A stretch of 64,000 nt of DNA, taken from positions 372,001 through 436,000 of the forward strand of contig NZ_JAGFPE010000001.1 of NCBI RefSeq assembly GCF_025962655.1, read 5' to 3'. The stretch comes from Candidatus Symbiopectobacterium sp. NZEC151 (GTDB lineage Bacteria; Pseudomonadota; Gammaproteobacteria; Enterobacterales; Enterobacteriaceae). The notes beneath the pieces were generated by a model. It was not told where the DNA came from, made no database searches, and saw nothing but the letters and a program-made list of their open reading frames with translations. Shown piece after piece: positions 57,572 through 64,000 of the stretch. Positions within the stretch are counted from its first letter, which is position 1. Every line of letters begins with the position of its first letter. Made by a program: the position numbers and the translations under genes.

Positions 57572-57826
57572 AACCTTTTCCCCCGTATCACTTCAGCTCA
57601 ACGCACCTTAATTGCGTTGTTTATATAACTATTATATCTGAGAAGAGGACATGTGAAATTGGAATAATCTACAGGTGATGGGTCATTATTAGGTCTATTT
57701 GTCGGTCACGTTGACCCTCTGGAGCTCAATGGATGTGGCGTATTCACGTGATCGGCATCAATGCTGAAGGGCGTAGGGCAGCGTAGCGTAACATGCCTAC
57801 GAAGCATTGATGAGTGGGGCTGCTTT

Positions 57827-58330
57827 ATGAAGAAGATGTTAACCATGGCAACGGTTGGATTGTTGATGACAATGAATGTGGCATCGGCTTCTGTGCAGGT
57901 GGGATTCAGCCCTGAAGGGAGTGCAAGAGCGCTGGTGCTGGAAGTGATCAATAACGCTAGCAAATCGATTGACTTGATCGGCTATGCGTTTCAATCGCCA
58001 GATATTGTGCACGCCTTGGTAGCGGCGCAAAAACGCGGCGTTGAGGTGCGCTGTGTGATTGACTATAAGCGCAACCAAAATAAAACCAGCAGGTCGGTAA
58101 TCGAGTATGCCAGGGAGAATAATGTCCAGGTCCGTTTGAGCAAGCATTACCCTATTCAACATGATAAAACGATGATTATCGACGGCAACACTGTTGAAAC
58201 GGGGTCTTTCAATTTTGCGCGCTCTGCTGAATTTGAAAATTCAGAGAATGTCCTGATTATACGCGATGAGCCTGCTATCGTAGCCGCCTATCAATCGCAC
58301 TTTACCAGCCGTTGGAACCTTGGGAAATAA
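57827..58330 (+). CDS. Secreted PLD-family nuclease (Nuc-like)
   Basis: 167-aa single-domain phospholipase-D-superfamily protein like the Nuc endonuclease of pKM101 and Salmonella. Signal peptide MKKMLTMATVGLLMTMNVASA; one HKD motif in QHDKTMIID followed by GNTVETGSFNFARSAEFENSENVLII. Such proteins work as dimers on nucleic acid in the periplasm. The frame is open to 57761, but the signal peptide sets 57827. Confidence 0.9.
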   Translation: MKKMLTMATVGLLMTMNVASASVQVGFSPEGSARALVLEVINNASKSIDLIGYAFQSPDIVHALVAAQKRGVEVRCVIDYKRNQNKTSRSVIEYARENNVQVRLSKHYPIQHDKTMIIDGNTVETGSFNFARSAEFENSENVLIIRDEPAIVAAYQSHFTSRWNLGK

Positions 58331-58467
58331 TCCCTTGGTCATTTAACGCTTATCCCTGATGCGCGAATGACAACACGCTCATCGCTGAGTGCTTTCCTTC
58401 CTGCTTTACGGTTTTTGCTTTTGGCAATAGTAGGGAAGGAAAGGCACCTTTCAACGTTGGTTTTTGT

Positions 58468-58917
58468 CTAATCGACCCACTTCAGACCAGAATCCGTGGT
58501 CTCAATATTTTCAGAATCACACTCTGAACCATCGGCATAATTGCAGGTGCCGACCATCAGGAGAGAGACTGACGGATTTTTACCACAAGTTTTTCCGTAA
58601 GCTTCATTGGCTAACGTTCGGGATTCGTTGGGCTGAATGGGCTTATTGAAGCTGAAATGCGCGGCATCACACCGGAATCGGCCCTGTTCATTTTTTACAA
58701 AAATATAGGCTTCAAATTTCTTCAGCGGGCTGCTTTGCAGGTTTTTTACGGTATAGCTACAAGCGCAGCCGCCTTCAGTATCCTTGAGTTTGCCCTCGGT
58801 GATTGCCAGCATTTTGGTTGCAGCTTGCTCCGCAACGGGGGCAGCGGTTTCCGTTGCGCTAACCCAAGTAGACGTCACCAAAGATACCGTAAATAGAGCC
58901 AATAGCATGCGTTTCAT
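58468..58917 (-). CDS. Small exported cysteine-containing protein, unknown function
   Basis: 149 aa. Signal peptide MKRMLLALFTVSLVTSTWVSA and a mature domain with six cysteines (CAC in GGCACSYTVKN, then RC, TC, TC and EC contexts), likely disulfide-bonded in the periplasm. I do not recognise the family. AGGGA precedes ATG 58917; the frame is open to 58974. Confidence 0.75.
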   Translation of the reverse strand: MKRMLLALFTVSLVTSTWVSATETAAPVAEQAATKMLAITEGKLKDTEGGCACSYTVKNLQSSPLKKFEAYIFVKNEQGRFRCDAAHFSFNKPIQPNESRTLANEAYGKTCGKNPSVSLLMVGTCNYADGSECDSENIETTDSGLKWVD

Positions 58918-59315
58918 TGTGTCTTCCCTGTTGAAATAATTAGACCTTATGTCTAGATAATTATATGAAAACAAATAGGAATGTTGAATTTATAAAAACA
59001 GCTGTGCGTTGATATGGCTTTTTATTCTGTTAATTTTTTATTGGTGAGCGTGTTCTGCTTTTGCGGGGCAGGATGTGTTTGCATGAGCGGACGATGCGCT
59101 GTCATTCACTTTGTATTGTTCGCCCGTCAGGATAGGCAAAAAGGATAAAGCATTGAGACGAAATGAGGGCGGGTAAGGTATTATATTTTGATTCAATTTA
59201 TTTGAATGATTATAACGATTTTATCTGATATTCACCTCTGAGCGATGGCGCTATGATTTACTCCATCAAAGGCAAATAGCCTTTTCATCAAACATCGAAC
59301 AGAAGGATTTATATC
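58918..59315. promoter_or_regulatory. Intergenic region before the DUF1471 gene
   Basis: 398 nt without a credible gene. It should hold the promoters of the exported cysteine protein (minus) and of the DUF1471 protein (plus); no clear operator or RNA structure seen. Confidence 0.4.
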
Positions 59316-59543
59316 ATGAACGTTATCAAAAAATTTGCCGCAGTTGTTGCTCTTGGTCTGGTTTCTTTCGGTAGCTTTGCTGCACAAGACGTTGGTACGG
59401 TGCAAGTGAGCGGTGCAGAAACGCTGAGCGCGTTTGAAGCTCAGGTGGCTGCAAAAGCTGAAGCAGCAGGCGCATCTTCCTACAAGATTGTGTCTGTCAC
59501 CGGTAACGATCAATTGCGTGGTACAGCAATCCTGTACAAATGA
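59316..59543 (+). CDS. BhsA/McbA-family (DUF1471) exported stress protein
   Basis: 75-aa periplasmic/outer-membrane-associated protein. Signal peptide MNVIKKFAAVVALGLVSFGSFAA; the mature part has the family's IGTVQVSGA-type start (VGTVQVSGAETLSAFEAQVAAKAEAAGASSYKIVSV) and ends GTAILYK. Relatives respond to acid, peroxide and copper and influence biofilm. GAAGGA is upstream. Confidence 0.88.
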   Translation: MNVIKKFAAVVALGLVSFGSFAAQDVGTVQVSGAETLSAFEAQVAAKAEAAGASSYKIVSVTGNDQLRGTAILYK

Positions 59544-59570
59544 TGTCAAGATTGCAGGTGGGCCAGTCAG

Positions 59571-59596
59571 AAAGGGGAGCGAAAGCTCCCTTTTTT
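59571..59596 (+). terminator. Rho-independent terminator after the DUF1471 gene
   Basis: Stem GGGAGC / GCTCCC closed by a GAAA tetraloop, then six T. Confidence 0.92.
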
Positions 59597-59598
59597 GT

Positions 59599-59883
59599 TC
59601 ACCATTTTGATGGTAAACGCCGGTGTGTATGGAAGAGTCGCAGAATTTGGATCTCATTGTCTTTCACACGGTATGGGATGATGTAAGGATAGGGTTGTAA
59701 CACCAGCTCGCGTGTTCCAATAACGCGGCCAGGTCTTCCCATTGCCGGTTGCTGTGGCAGTAGTTCTGTTACCCGTTGAACTTCGCTGACAAATTGGCGG
59801 GCAGTCTGTGGAGCGTCTTGTGCAATGAAGAGATATTCAGCTTCCAGATTGGCCGCTGCTTTGCGTAGCCATCTAATTTCCAT
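59599..59883 (-). CDS. ParE/RelE-superfamily toxin
   Basis: 94-aa toxin with the ParE/RelE fold: IRWLRKAAANLEAEYLFIAQDAPQTARQFVSEV, PAMGRPGRVIGTRELVLQPYPYIIPYRV and ILRLFHTHRRLPSKW. The C-terminal layout fits ParE-type gyrase poisons or RelE-type RNases; sequence alone does not decide. It overlaps the antitoxin by 11 nt. Confidence 0.9.
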   Translation of the reverse strand: MEIRWLRKAAANLEAEYLFIAQDAPQTARQFVSEVQRVTELLPQQPAMGRPGRVIGTRELVLQPYPYIIPYRVKDNEIQILRLFHTHRRLPSKW

Positions 59884-60118
59884 GTCTCGAAGAACCTAGC
59901 TTTTTAAATAGGCCACTCATCTCATCTGCTGAAATAAAATCGTCAGCATCGGCTTCCTTGATGGCTTGCTCGATCTCTACGATCTGCCAGGCTTCTCGTG
60001 CAAGATAATCTTCAATGGCTTGCCCAGCCAAAAAAGAGCGGGTACGTCCAGTGGCTTTGGCTAGTGCTTCCAATTGCGCCGTGACTTCATCATTTAAACG
60101 AACTGACATGACACTCAT
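59873..60118 (-). CDS. Ribbon-helix-helix antitoxin (CopG/ParD type)
   Basis: 81 aa. N-terminal RHH DNA-binding module MSVMSVRLNDEVTAQLEALAKATGRTRSFLAGQAIEDYL, then an acidic tail (EQAIKEADADDFISADEM) that wraps the toxin. GAGGTG stands 7 nt before ATG 60118. It should repress its own promoter at the adjacent palindrome. Confidence 0.92.
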   Translation of the reverse strand: MSVMSVRLNDEVTAQLEALAKATGRTRSFLAGQAIEDYLAREAWQIVEIEQAIKEADADDFISADEMSGLFKKLGSSRHGN

Positions 60119-60130
60119 CTGAGCACCTCA

Positions 60131-60158
60131 CTACATTGTGTACATTGTATACAATGTA
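60131..60158. promoter_or_regulatory. Operator of the ParE/CopG-type pair
   Basis: Perfect 18-bp palindrome TACATTGTATACAATGTA (60141-60158) with an extra half site CTACATTGT directly before it, 22 nt from the antitoxin ATG. RHH antitoxins bind such repeated half sites cooperatively. Confidence 0.78.
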
Positions 60159-60180
60159 GTCTTTTGTATTTGATGAAGCA

Positions 60181-60209
60181 AGTGTCGTGGATCATTGAGC
60201 AACGACACT
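60181..60209. repeat. Inverted repeat AGTGTCGT...ACGACACT
   Basis: Eight perfect pairs around a 13-nt spacer, no T run. It lies between the toxin-antitoxin operator and the tRNA-Pro fragment. The role is unknown; an integrase arm site or terminator stem remnant are possible. Confidence 0.5.
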
Positions 60210-60283
60210 GGTCTATCCACAGATTGTAGCCGATAAAATGAAGTGAATCCCGTTAGGGTTTTACCATCGCCAAATTCCAGGCA

Positions 60284-60311
60284 TAAAAAAACCAACCGTA
60301 AAAGGTTGGTT
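60284..60311 (-). terminator. Rho-independent terminator of the former tRNA-Pro gene
   Basis: Stem AACCAACC / GGTTGGTT with a 6-nt loop, then eight T on the minus strand, 15 nt after the tRNA 3' end. Confidence 0.85.
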
Positions 60312-60325
60312 TTCTTGGGATTATT

Positions 60326-60371
60326 TGGTCGGCACGAGAGGATTTGAACCTCCGACCCCTGACACCCCATG
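60326..60371 (-). other. Attachment site: 3' fragment of tRNA-Pro(GGG)
   Basis: On the minus strand this is the 3' part of tRNA-Pro(GGG) from the anticodon (ATGGGGTGTC) through the T-loop (GGTTCAAATCC) to the CCA end. The match to proL stops within two bases upstream of the anticodon stem, where foreign sequence begins. It is the displaced end left by an element integrated at this tRNA; the intact copy should lie at the other end of the element, outside the window. Confidence 0.88.
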
Positions 60372-60562
60372 TTAACTAGCAAAATACTCTGTAAGCCTTG
60401 CCAGCACTGGCTTTGCGAGCATTTGAATGGACAAACAAACAGTACATTTTAAGCATGATCCACTCTTTATACATCAATGACTTAGGTAAGGTTTTACCAC
60501 AGTTATTTTGAGTTTCTGTAAACAAAATTATTACACCTAAGGCGCTCGAAGTGATGCCATAA

Positions 60563-61150
60563 TTATTTGAAGAAATTGTTATATATGGATAAAAGCAAAT
60601 TAGCTATCGAGACAGCCATAGTAACAAGCACCGGCCAAGCTTTTACCCAAGGTTTTTCATACCAAGGGGTGGATAGTATTATTTCCTTCTTGCTGGTAAT
60701 TCTTTCTGATATATACTCTTTTATTGCATCAGTCTTTTTATCAATAGGACGTTTTTGTACTGAATCAGGAATCCCTTTCCCCCTGAGCTTTTGGTCTATA
60801 TCTGCCATTTCTCGGTATACTTTTACACAGTAAGAAAAAAGAATTGCTTCTAACTCGTCCAATGCCTTGCAGTTATCTATATAATTTGCTTTTGCTTTAT
60901 CATAAGTTACTGATATCTCATTGTTTATTAAGTCTTTCAAAAATGGCTCTATATAATCGCTCCAAAATATTTCTGAGGGTGAGCCTGAAAAATCGCTCCC
61001 CTCATAGGATATTTTTGTGCCATCGAAACGAGTTACATTAAGTCGTTTCGACGAGTGAAAAAACTTCCAAGGAGTTAACTGTTCTCTAATGATTTTTTTT
61101 GCTGACATTTCTACATGTTCTTGAATGTCTGTATGAATTGAGGTTGCCAT
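60563..61150 (-). CDS. Cargo protein with C-terminal membrane anchor, unknown function
   Basis: 195 aa, AT-rich, unlike backbone codon use. Soluble, charged N-terminal part (RFDGTKISYEGSDFSGSPSEIFWSDYIEPFLKDLI, then helical) and a single C-terminal hydrophobic helix (VLVTMAVSIANLLLSIYNNFFK). No family recognised. It lies between the attachment site and the integrase, where temperate elements often carry superinfection-exclusion or defence genes. That role is inference from position only. Confidence 0.65.
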   Translation of the reverse strand: MATSIHTDIQEHVEMSAKKIIREQLTPWKFFHSSKRLNVTRFDGTKISYEGSDFSGSPSEIFWSDYIEPFLKDLINNEISVTYDKAKANYIDNCKALDELEAILFSYCVKVYREMADIDQKLRGKGIPDSVQKRPIDKKTDAIKEYISERITSKKEIILSTPWYEKPWVKAWPVLVTMAVSIANLLLSIYNNFFK

Positions 61151-61218
61151 CAGCGCTCCGAAGTAAAATAATCACTTTCTAAAGTTACACCTATTTATGA
61201 GAATAAATTAAATAGATG

Positions 61219-62421
61219 TCAATTGGTTACTGATTTTATGCCATTTGATAAGCTGATTTCAGCATGTGGCACAGCAACCCAATCAAGATGGTTTTGCGTG
61301 TAGATCTTCGTTGACTTGGCATCGCTGTGCGCCATCCTTGCCTGAGGATCCACCCCTTGACGTTCAAACATAAACGCGGCCAGCGCTCGTATCTCGTGGA
61401 ATGTTGGGCGTTCTGCCGGAGGGTATTCTGCGGCAACGCCAACTGCATCACGCAGATCGGAAAATGCCCTACTCAGGTAGTTAGGGTTAACCTGGGTAGG
61501 GTGGTTAACATCTTTACTGATCGGGTTACTGTTTTTCTCGGGTAGCCGGTGGACAACATACGGGCTGGCGATCCGGTCACGGCTATCATCAATGATGCGC
61601 TTCAATTCATCCCCAATAGGAATGGCAATATGTGATGCCTCTTTCTTCTGCACTTTCTGCCGGTGGATGTATAGCACACCATGAATGCCACTTTCAGCGG
61701 TTTGATACCATACACACCCACAAACACCTTCCTTGGGTTGTTTTATTGAGTATCTAATTCGTGACACCTCCAGGCGGGCTTGCGTGGTTTGCAATGCCAG
61801 ATCCATTGCAGTGCGTAGCCAGAGCGGTGCGGATGCCTTGATTCGCTGGAAGTCTTGAAATGATAATCGACGCCTCTTTTTTCCCTCCACTCTTCGCATT
61901 TTCTTGCGGGTTGCGGGGTTATCGATCATCAATGATTCATCGACCGCATAGCTGAACAGTTTTTTTAGAAAACTTACCTTCCTATTTTGGACGTTAGCCG
62001 ACGCGTCAGCGTGGTAACTTTGGATATAACCGTTGACGTGCTCCAGCTCGATATCACATGCGGGCATGGTGAAATATTCCTTCACCCTGATGATGTCATT
62101 TATCCATACATCGCTGGTGGCTTTACCTGGTTGCTCGTCATCAATAGCGCGTTGGAGTAAACGATCTACATAACTGCAAAATGGCAGAGCTTCACCAGAT
62201 ACCCCGCCAGAATCCCTGATCAATGAATCAATAGAAACGGCAGACTCTGGCCGCATTTGATTGTTATATTCTCGGGCGATTGCAATAGCGAGAGCCCTAT
62301 CAGAGCCAAGAGTTTTCTTTTTCCCGTTTATTAGAGTGAAACGATATGAATCCTTACTTTTATCGAAAAACAAATGATCGGGAAGAGAGCGATACTCTCT
62401 TTTTCGTGGGCGAGCAGCCAT
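61219..62421 (-). CDS. int: Tyrosine-type phage integrase
   Basis: 400-aa lambda-like site-specific recombinase. N-terminal arm-binding domain (RKREYRSLPDHLFFDKSKDSYRFTLINGKKKTLG), core-binding SAM-like domain, catalytic domain with Arg in TTQARLEVSRI, HxxR in FHEIRALAAFMFERQG, second His in MAHSD and the nucleophile Tyr in STKIYTQN. It should act on the tRNA-Pro site 0.85 kb away. Preceded by the excisionase gene. Confidence 0.94.
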   Translation of the reverse strand: MAARPRKREYRSLPDHLFFDKSKDSYRFTLINGKKKTLGSDRALAIAIAREYNNQMRPESAVSIDSLIRDSGGVSGEALPFCSYVDRLLQRAIDDEQPGKATSDVWINDIIRVKEYFTMPACDIELEHVNGYIQSYHADASANVQNRKVSFLKKLFSYAVDESLMIDNPATRKKMRRVEGKKRRRLSFQDFQRIKASAPLWLRTAMDLALQTTQARLEVSRIRYSIKQPKEGVCGCVWYQTAESGIHGVLYIHRQKVQKKEASHIAIPIGDELKRIIDDSRDRIASPYVVHRLPEKNSNPISKDVNHPTQVNPNYLSRAFSDLRDAVGVAAEYPPAERPTFHEIRALAAFMFERQGVDPQARMAHSDAKSTKIYTQNHLDWVAVPHAEISLSNGIKSVTN

Positions 62422-62423
62422 TT

Positions 62424-62633
62424 TTATGCCTCATTTATTAACCTGGTAACAGCCTGAGAGACAACTGAGTTAACGCCCCATTTTTCAGATGAACACACCC
62501 AAACAGCCCCATCAACGATGCGACCCTGTAAAAGGCCGTTTTCAATCCACCGCTTAATAGTTCTGTTATCGGGCTCTGATCCGGGTTCAAACTCCCGTCG
62601 TCCCCACTGGCTTGCCTTCATTAGCTTGCTCAT
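62424..62633 (-). CDS. xis: Excisionase (Xis-like)
   Basis: 69-aa winged-helix directionality factor: MSKLMKASQWGRREFEPGSEPDNRTIKRWIENGLLQGRIVDGAVWV follows the lambda Xis pattern (LSEWA...SxxTLRRWxxxGxI). ATG 62633 with GGAG 8 nt upstream is preferred to the open-frame start at 62708. It ends 2 nt before int. Confidence 0.85.
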   Translation of the reverse strand: MSKLMKASQWGRREFEPGSEPDNRTIKRWIENGLLQGRIVDGAVWVCSSEKWGVNSVVSQAVTRLINEA

Positions 62634-62682
62634 ACGCCATTCTCCACACCAATTAATCACTGCCTGACTGCACTCAGGTGTT

Positions 62683-62826
62683 TTAACGAAACCTGCCGTA
62701 GTAATCACCGATATTCCAGAACAGTATTTTCATGTCAGGGTCGGCTTTACCGGCTAATGCATGGGGTTGAAACCACATGCCTACTTTCTTTCTGAGCGGA
62801 AGATTCCGCACAAGCTGAGTACGCAT
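62683..62826 (-). CDS. 47-aa phage ORF
   Basis: Starts MRTQLVRNLPLRKK, basic, and ends NIGDYYGRFR. Its ATG directly follows the stop of the Ea22-like gene and has AAGGGGGAG 3-10 nt upstream, so coupled translation is likely. It overlaps the open frame in front of xis. No family recognised. Confidence 0.6.
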   Translation of the reverse strand: MRTQLVRNLPLRKKVGMWFQPHALAGKADPDMKILFWNIGDYYGRFR

Positions 62827-63456
62827 CTACTCCCCCTTACGCATTGGAACCAGCGGAATATAAACATCGGTATCAGTGGCTGCATCTGGCTGTTGTTCTA
62901 ACGTGAAGCACGCGCCGGTGTAGCGGTTCATGTAGCGGATTGGCTCGACCGGAGAGTTACCAGACTGGAGCAATGCTCGCAGAGCGTGACGTGGAACCGC
63001 GCCCCATTGGAGTATCGTATTTGGCAGGTCGTCATACTGGTCCGGCAGGGTGTTCTCAATTTCGTCCAACCAGTCACAAAGTCGTTGGAATGAATTTTCG
63101 GGAGCAACGTGGCACATCTCGCCATCAACCTCTTGCTGGCAACTATCATCAGCAAGCTCGAACGCGGCACCACAAACGCCGAGTAGCAACCCAATTACAC
63201 GCTGGTGCTCTGCCGTTACGCCAGTTGCCAGTTGTGCTTCTAACTCGGCAGCTCGCGCCAACACTCCCCGCACATACTCAATAGAGTGCATGGTTTCGCG
63301 TTCACGCTTCAGGCTTGTAACTTCAACTTCTGCTGCGAGAAGGCGCGATACCAATTCCTCAGCTTCATGCGCTGGAATCATTACGTTGTGAGCATCGCCG
63401 TAGGTTTTTCGCCATGACGCTATTGTATTCAAGCGTTCCTTCGTCAAAGTATTCAT
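62827..63456 (-). CDS. Ead/Ea22-like phage protein
   Basis: 209-aa accessory protein of lambdoid-type elements: coiled-coil start (ASWRKTYGDAHNVMIPAHEAEELVSRLLAAEVEVTSLKRERETM), a cysteine-containing middle and the variable C-terminal segment with QWGAVPRHALRALLQSGNSP that occurs in many such proteins. The family has no firm function. Part of a minus-strand early operon toward int. Confidence 0.8.
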   Translation of the reverse strand: MNTLTKERLNTIASWRKTYGDAHNVMIPAHEAEELVSRLLAAEVEVTSLKRERETMHSIEYVRGVLARAAELEAQLATGVTAEHQRVIGLLLGVCGAAFELADDSCQQEVDGEMCHVAPENSFQRLCDWLDEIENTLPDQYDDLPNTILQWGAVPRHALRALLQSGNSPVEPIRYMNRYTGACFTLEQQPDAATDTDVYIPLVPMRKGE

Positions 63457-63461
63457 GTTAT

Positions 63462-63674
63462 TTAGTCCCAGTAGGTAAGTTCTTCTGCTACTGCTTCATC
63501 CGCAGCATCTTGACTATCGAAAACCTGACCGCCGTCCTCGACTGTTATTTGTGCGTAGTGGCGGCAGAAGGATTTCCATTCTTTCTTTCCGCCAGCCCAG
63601 CCACGATCCCATCCCAGTGCTTTGGTTTCTTTACGCCACGCGCGGTTTGCGTACTGCATTTGTGTTTTAGCCAT
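63462..63674 (-). CDS. Small phage protein, unknown
   Basis: 70 aa, start MAKTQMQYANRAWRKETKALGWDRGWAGGKKEWKSF, rich in Trp, Lys and Arg, acidic at the end. No family recognised. It ends 5 nt before the Ea22-like gene and begins at the base after the methyltransferase stop, so it is in the same transcription unit. Confidence 0.7.
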   Translation of the reverse strand: MAKTQMQYANRAWRKETKALGWDRGWAGGKKEWKSFCRHYAQITVEDGGQVFDSQDAADEAVAEELTYWD

Positions 63675-64000
63675 CTATTCACCCTCAACCGGAATAACCC
63701 CCGATTTAACGAAAACTAACCAGTGCGTTTTGTCGCCTTTACCAACCCGCTGGCGGATAATTGGAGTTTCTGGTGTCAGTGCTAAAATCTGGCTGGTGGG
63801 AATTTGCGTTTCGTTCCACTTGAACAGCAAAACACCGAGTGGCCGCAGCACGCGAAACGCTTCGGTAAAGCCAATGCGTAGGTCGCTTCTCCACGTTTCG
63901 TGCTTTAACACGCCGTACTTCTTTCGCATCCAACCCTCTGGTCCTGCCCGCTCCAGATGGGGGGGATCGAACACCACAACCGGGAACGAATTATCAGCAA
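63675..64000 (-). CDS. SAM-dependent DNA methyltransferase-like phage protein (partial, runs off the edge)
   Basis: The C-terminal 108 codons are in the window; the frame is open to the right end, so the start is outside. VVVFDPPHLERAG carries a DPPH motif (the DPPY/NPPY catalytic type), followed by YGVLKHETWRSDLRIGFTEAFRVLRPLGVLLFKWNE and ILALTPETPI...THWLVFVK, as in small phage class I methyltransferases. Adenine or cytosine target cannot be decided. Confidence 0.78.
   Translation of the reverse strand, partial: ADNSFPVVVFDPPHLERAGPEGWMRKKYGVLKHETWRSDLRIGFTEAFRVLRPLGVLLFKWNETQIPTSQILALTPETPIIRQRVGKGDKTHWLVFVKSGVIPVEGE

Noticed and set aside
60131..60382. 83-codon frame across the tRNA-Pro fragment
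   Set aside because: It reads through the tRNA 3' end, its terminator and an operator; a typical false frame at tRNA genes.
1..64000. CRISPR array
   Set aside because: No series of regularly spaced direct repeats was seen; the repeats present are palindromic or single duplications.

Overview
The window looks like a chromosome segment of a plant-associated gamma-proteobacterium of the Enterobacterales, most likely Pectobacteriaceae (Dickeya/Brenneria/Pectobacterium-like). The basis is gene order and recalled protein similarity, not a search. The backbone follows an E. coli-like order: uvrB, ybhK, moaABCDE, ybhL, the ybhRSFG efflux operon with its repressor cecR, rhlE, dinG, ybiB, glnQPH, dps, rhtA and ompX. 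Interspersed are genes typical of soft-rot and tree pathogens, such as bglX, a globin-coupled diguanylate cyclase and class IV adenylate cyclase.

Layout. 1-7.5 kb: DNA repair (uvrB) and molybdopterin synthesis, with a ModE-type operator and a Moco riboswitch ahead of moaA. 7.5-8.3 kb: an inserted mqsRA toxin-antitoxin pair. 8.3-14.1 kb: a drug-efflux operon with its TetR regulator and operator. 14-21 kb: rhlE, an MFS pump, dusC, mmuM and small enzymes. 21-25.3 kb: a tandem duplication of a periplasmic fumarate-reductase-like flavoprotein; only the first copy keeps its FMN-carrier gene. 25-35 kb: pbpG, a GST gene, a 272-bp MITE, bglX, a LysE exporter with an AraC regulator, dinG and ybiB. 35.4-39.3 kb: a 1306-aa effector-like protein ending in an aspzincin-type metalloprotease motif. 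39-47 kb: M3 peptidase, an orphan antitoxin with a remnant of its toxin, glnQPH, dps, rhtA, ompX. 47-51 kb: NimT-like and YeeO-like transporters and the ygaV-ygaP sulfur-response pair. 51.4-54.5 kb: a second effector-like gene, minus strand, ending in an ADP-ribosyltransferase domain and split by a -1 frameshift at a run of nine A. 54.8-60.1 kb: two diguanylate cyclases, small secreted proteins and a ParE/CopG toxin-antitoxin pair. 60.3-64 kb: the edge of an integrated phage-like element, marked by a 3' fragment of tRNA-Pro(GGG), with integrase, excisionase and phage accessory genes running off the right end.

The main observation is that the two large effector-like genes, about 15 kb apart and on opposite strands, share a short N-terminal motif (Q-H-R-x-x-I-G-N-Y at residues 10-18 and 7-15) followed by unrelated catalytic C-termini. 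This suggests a modular family of delivered toxins with a common leader. Neither has a recognisable signal peptide, hrp box or adjacent immunity gene, which fits host-directed effectors better than interbacterial toxins. The A9 run in the second gene may be a transcriptional-slippage switch or an inactivating indel.

All family names are from recognition of motifs and recalled homologs; no database search was possible.
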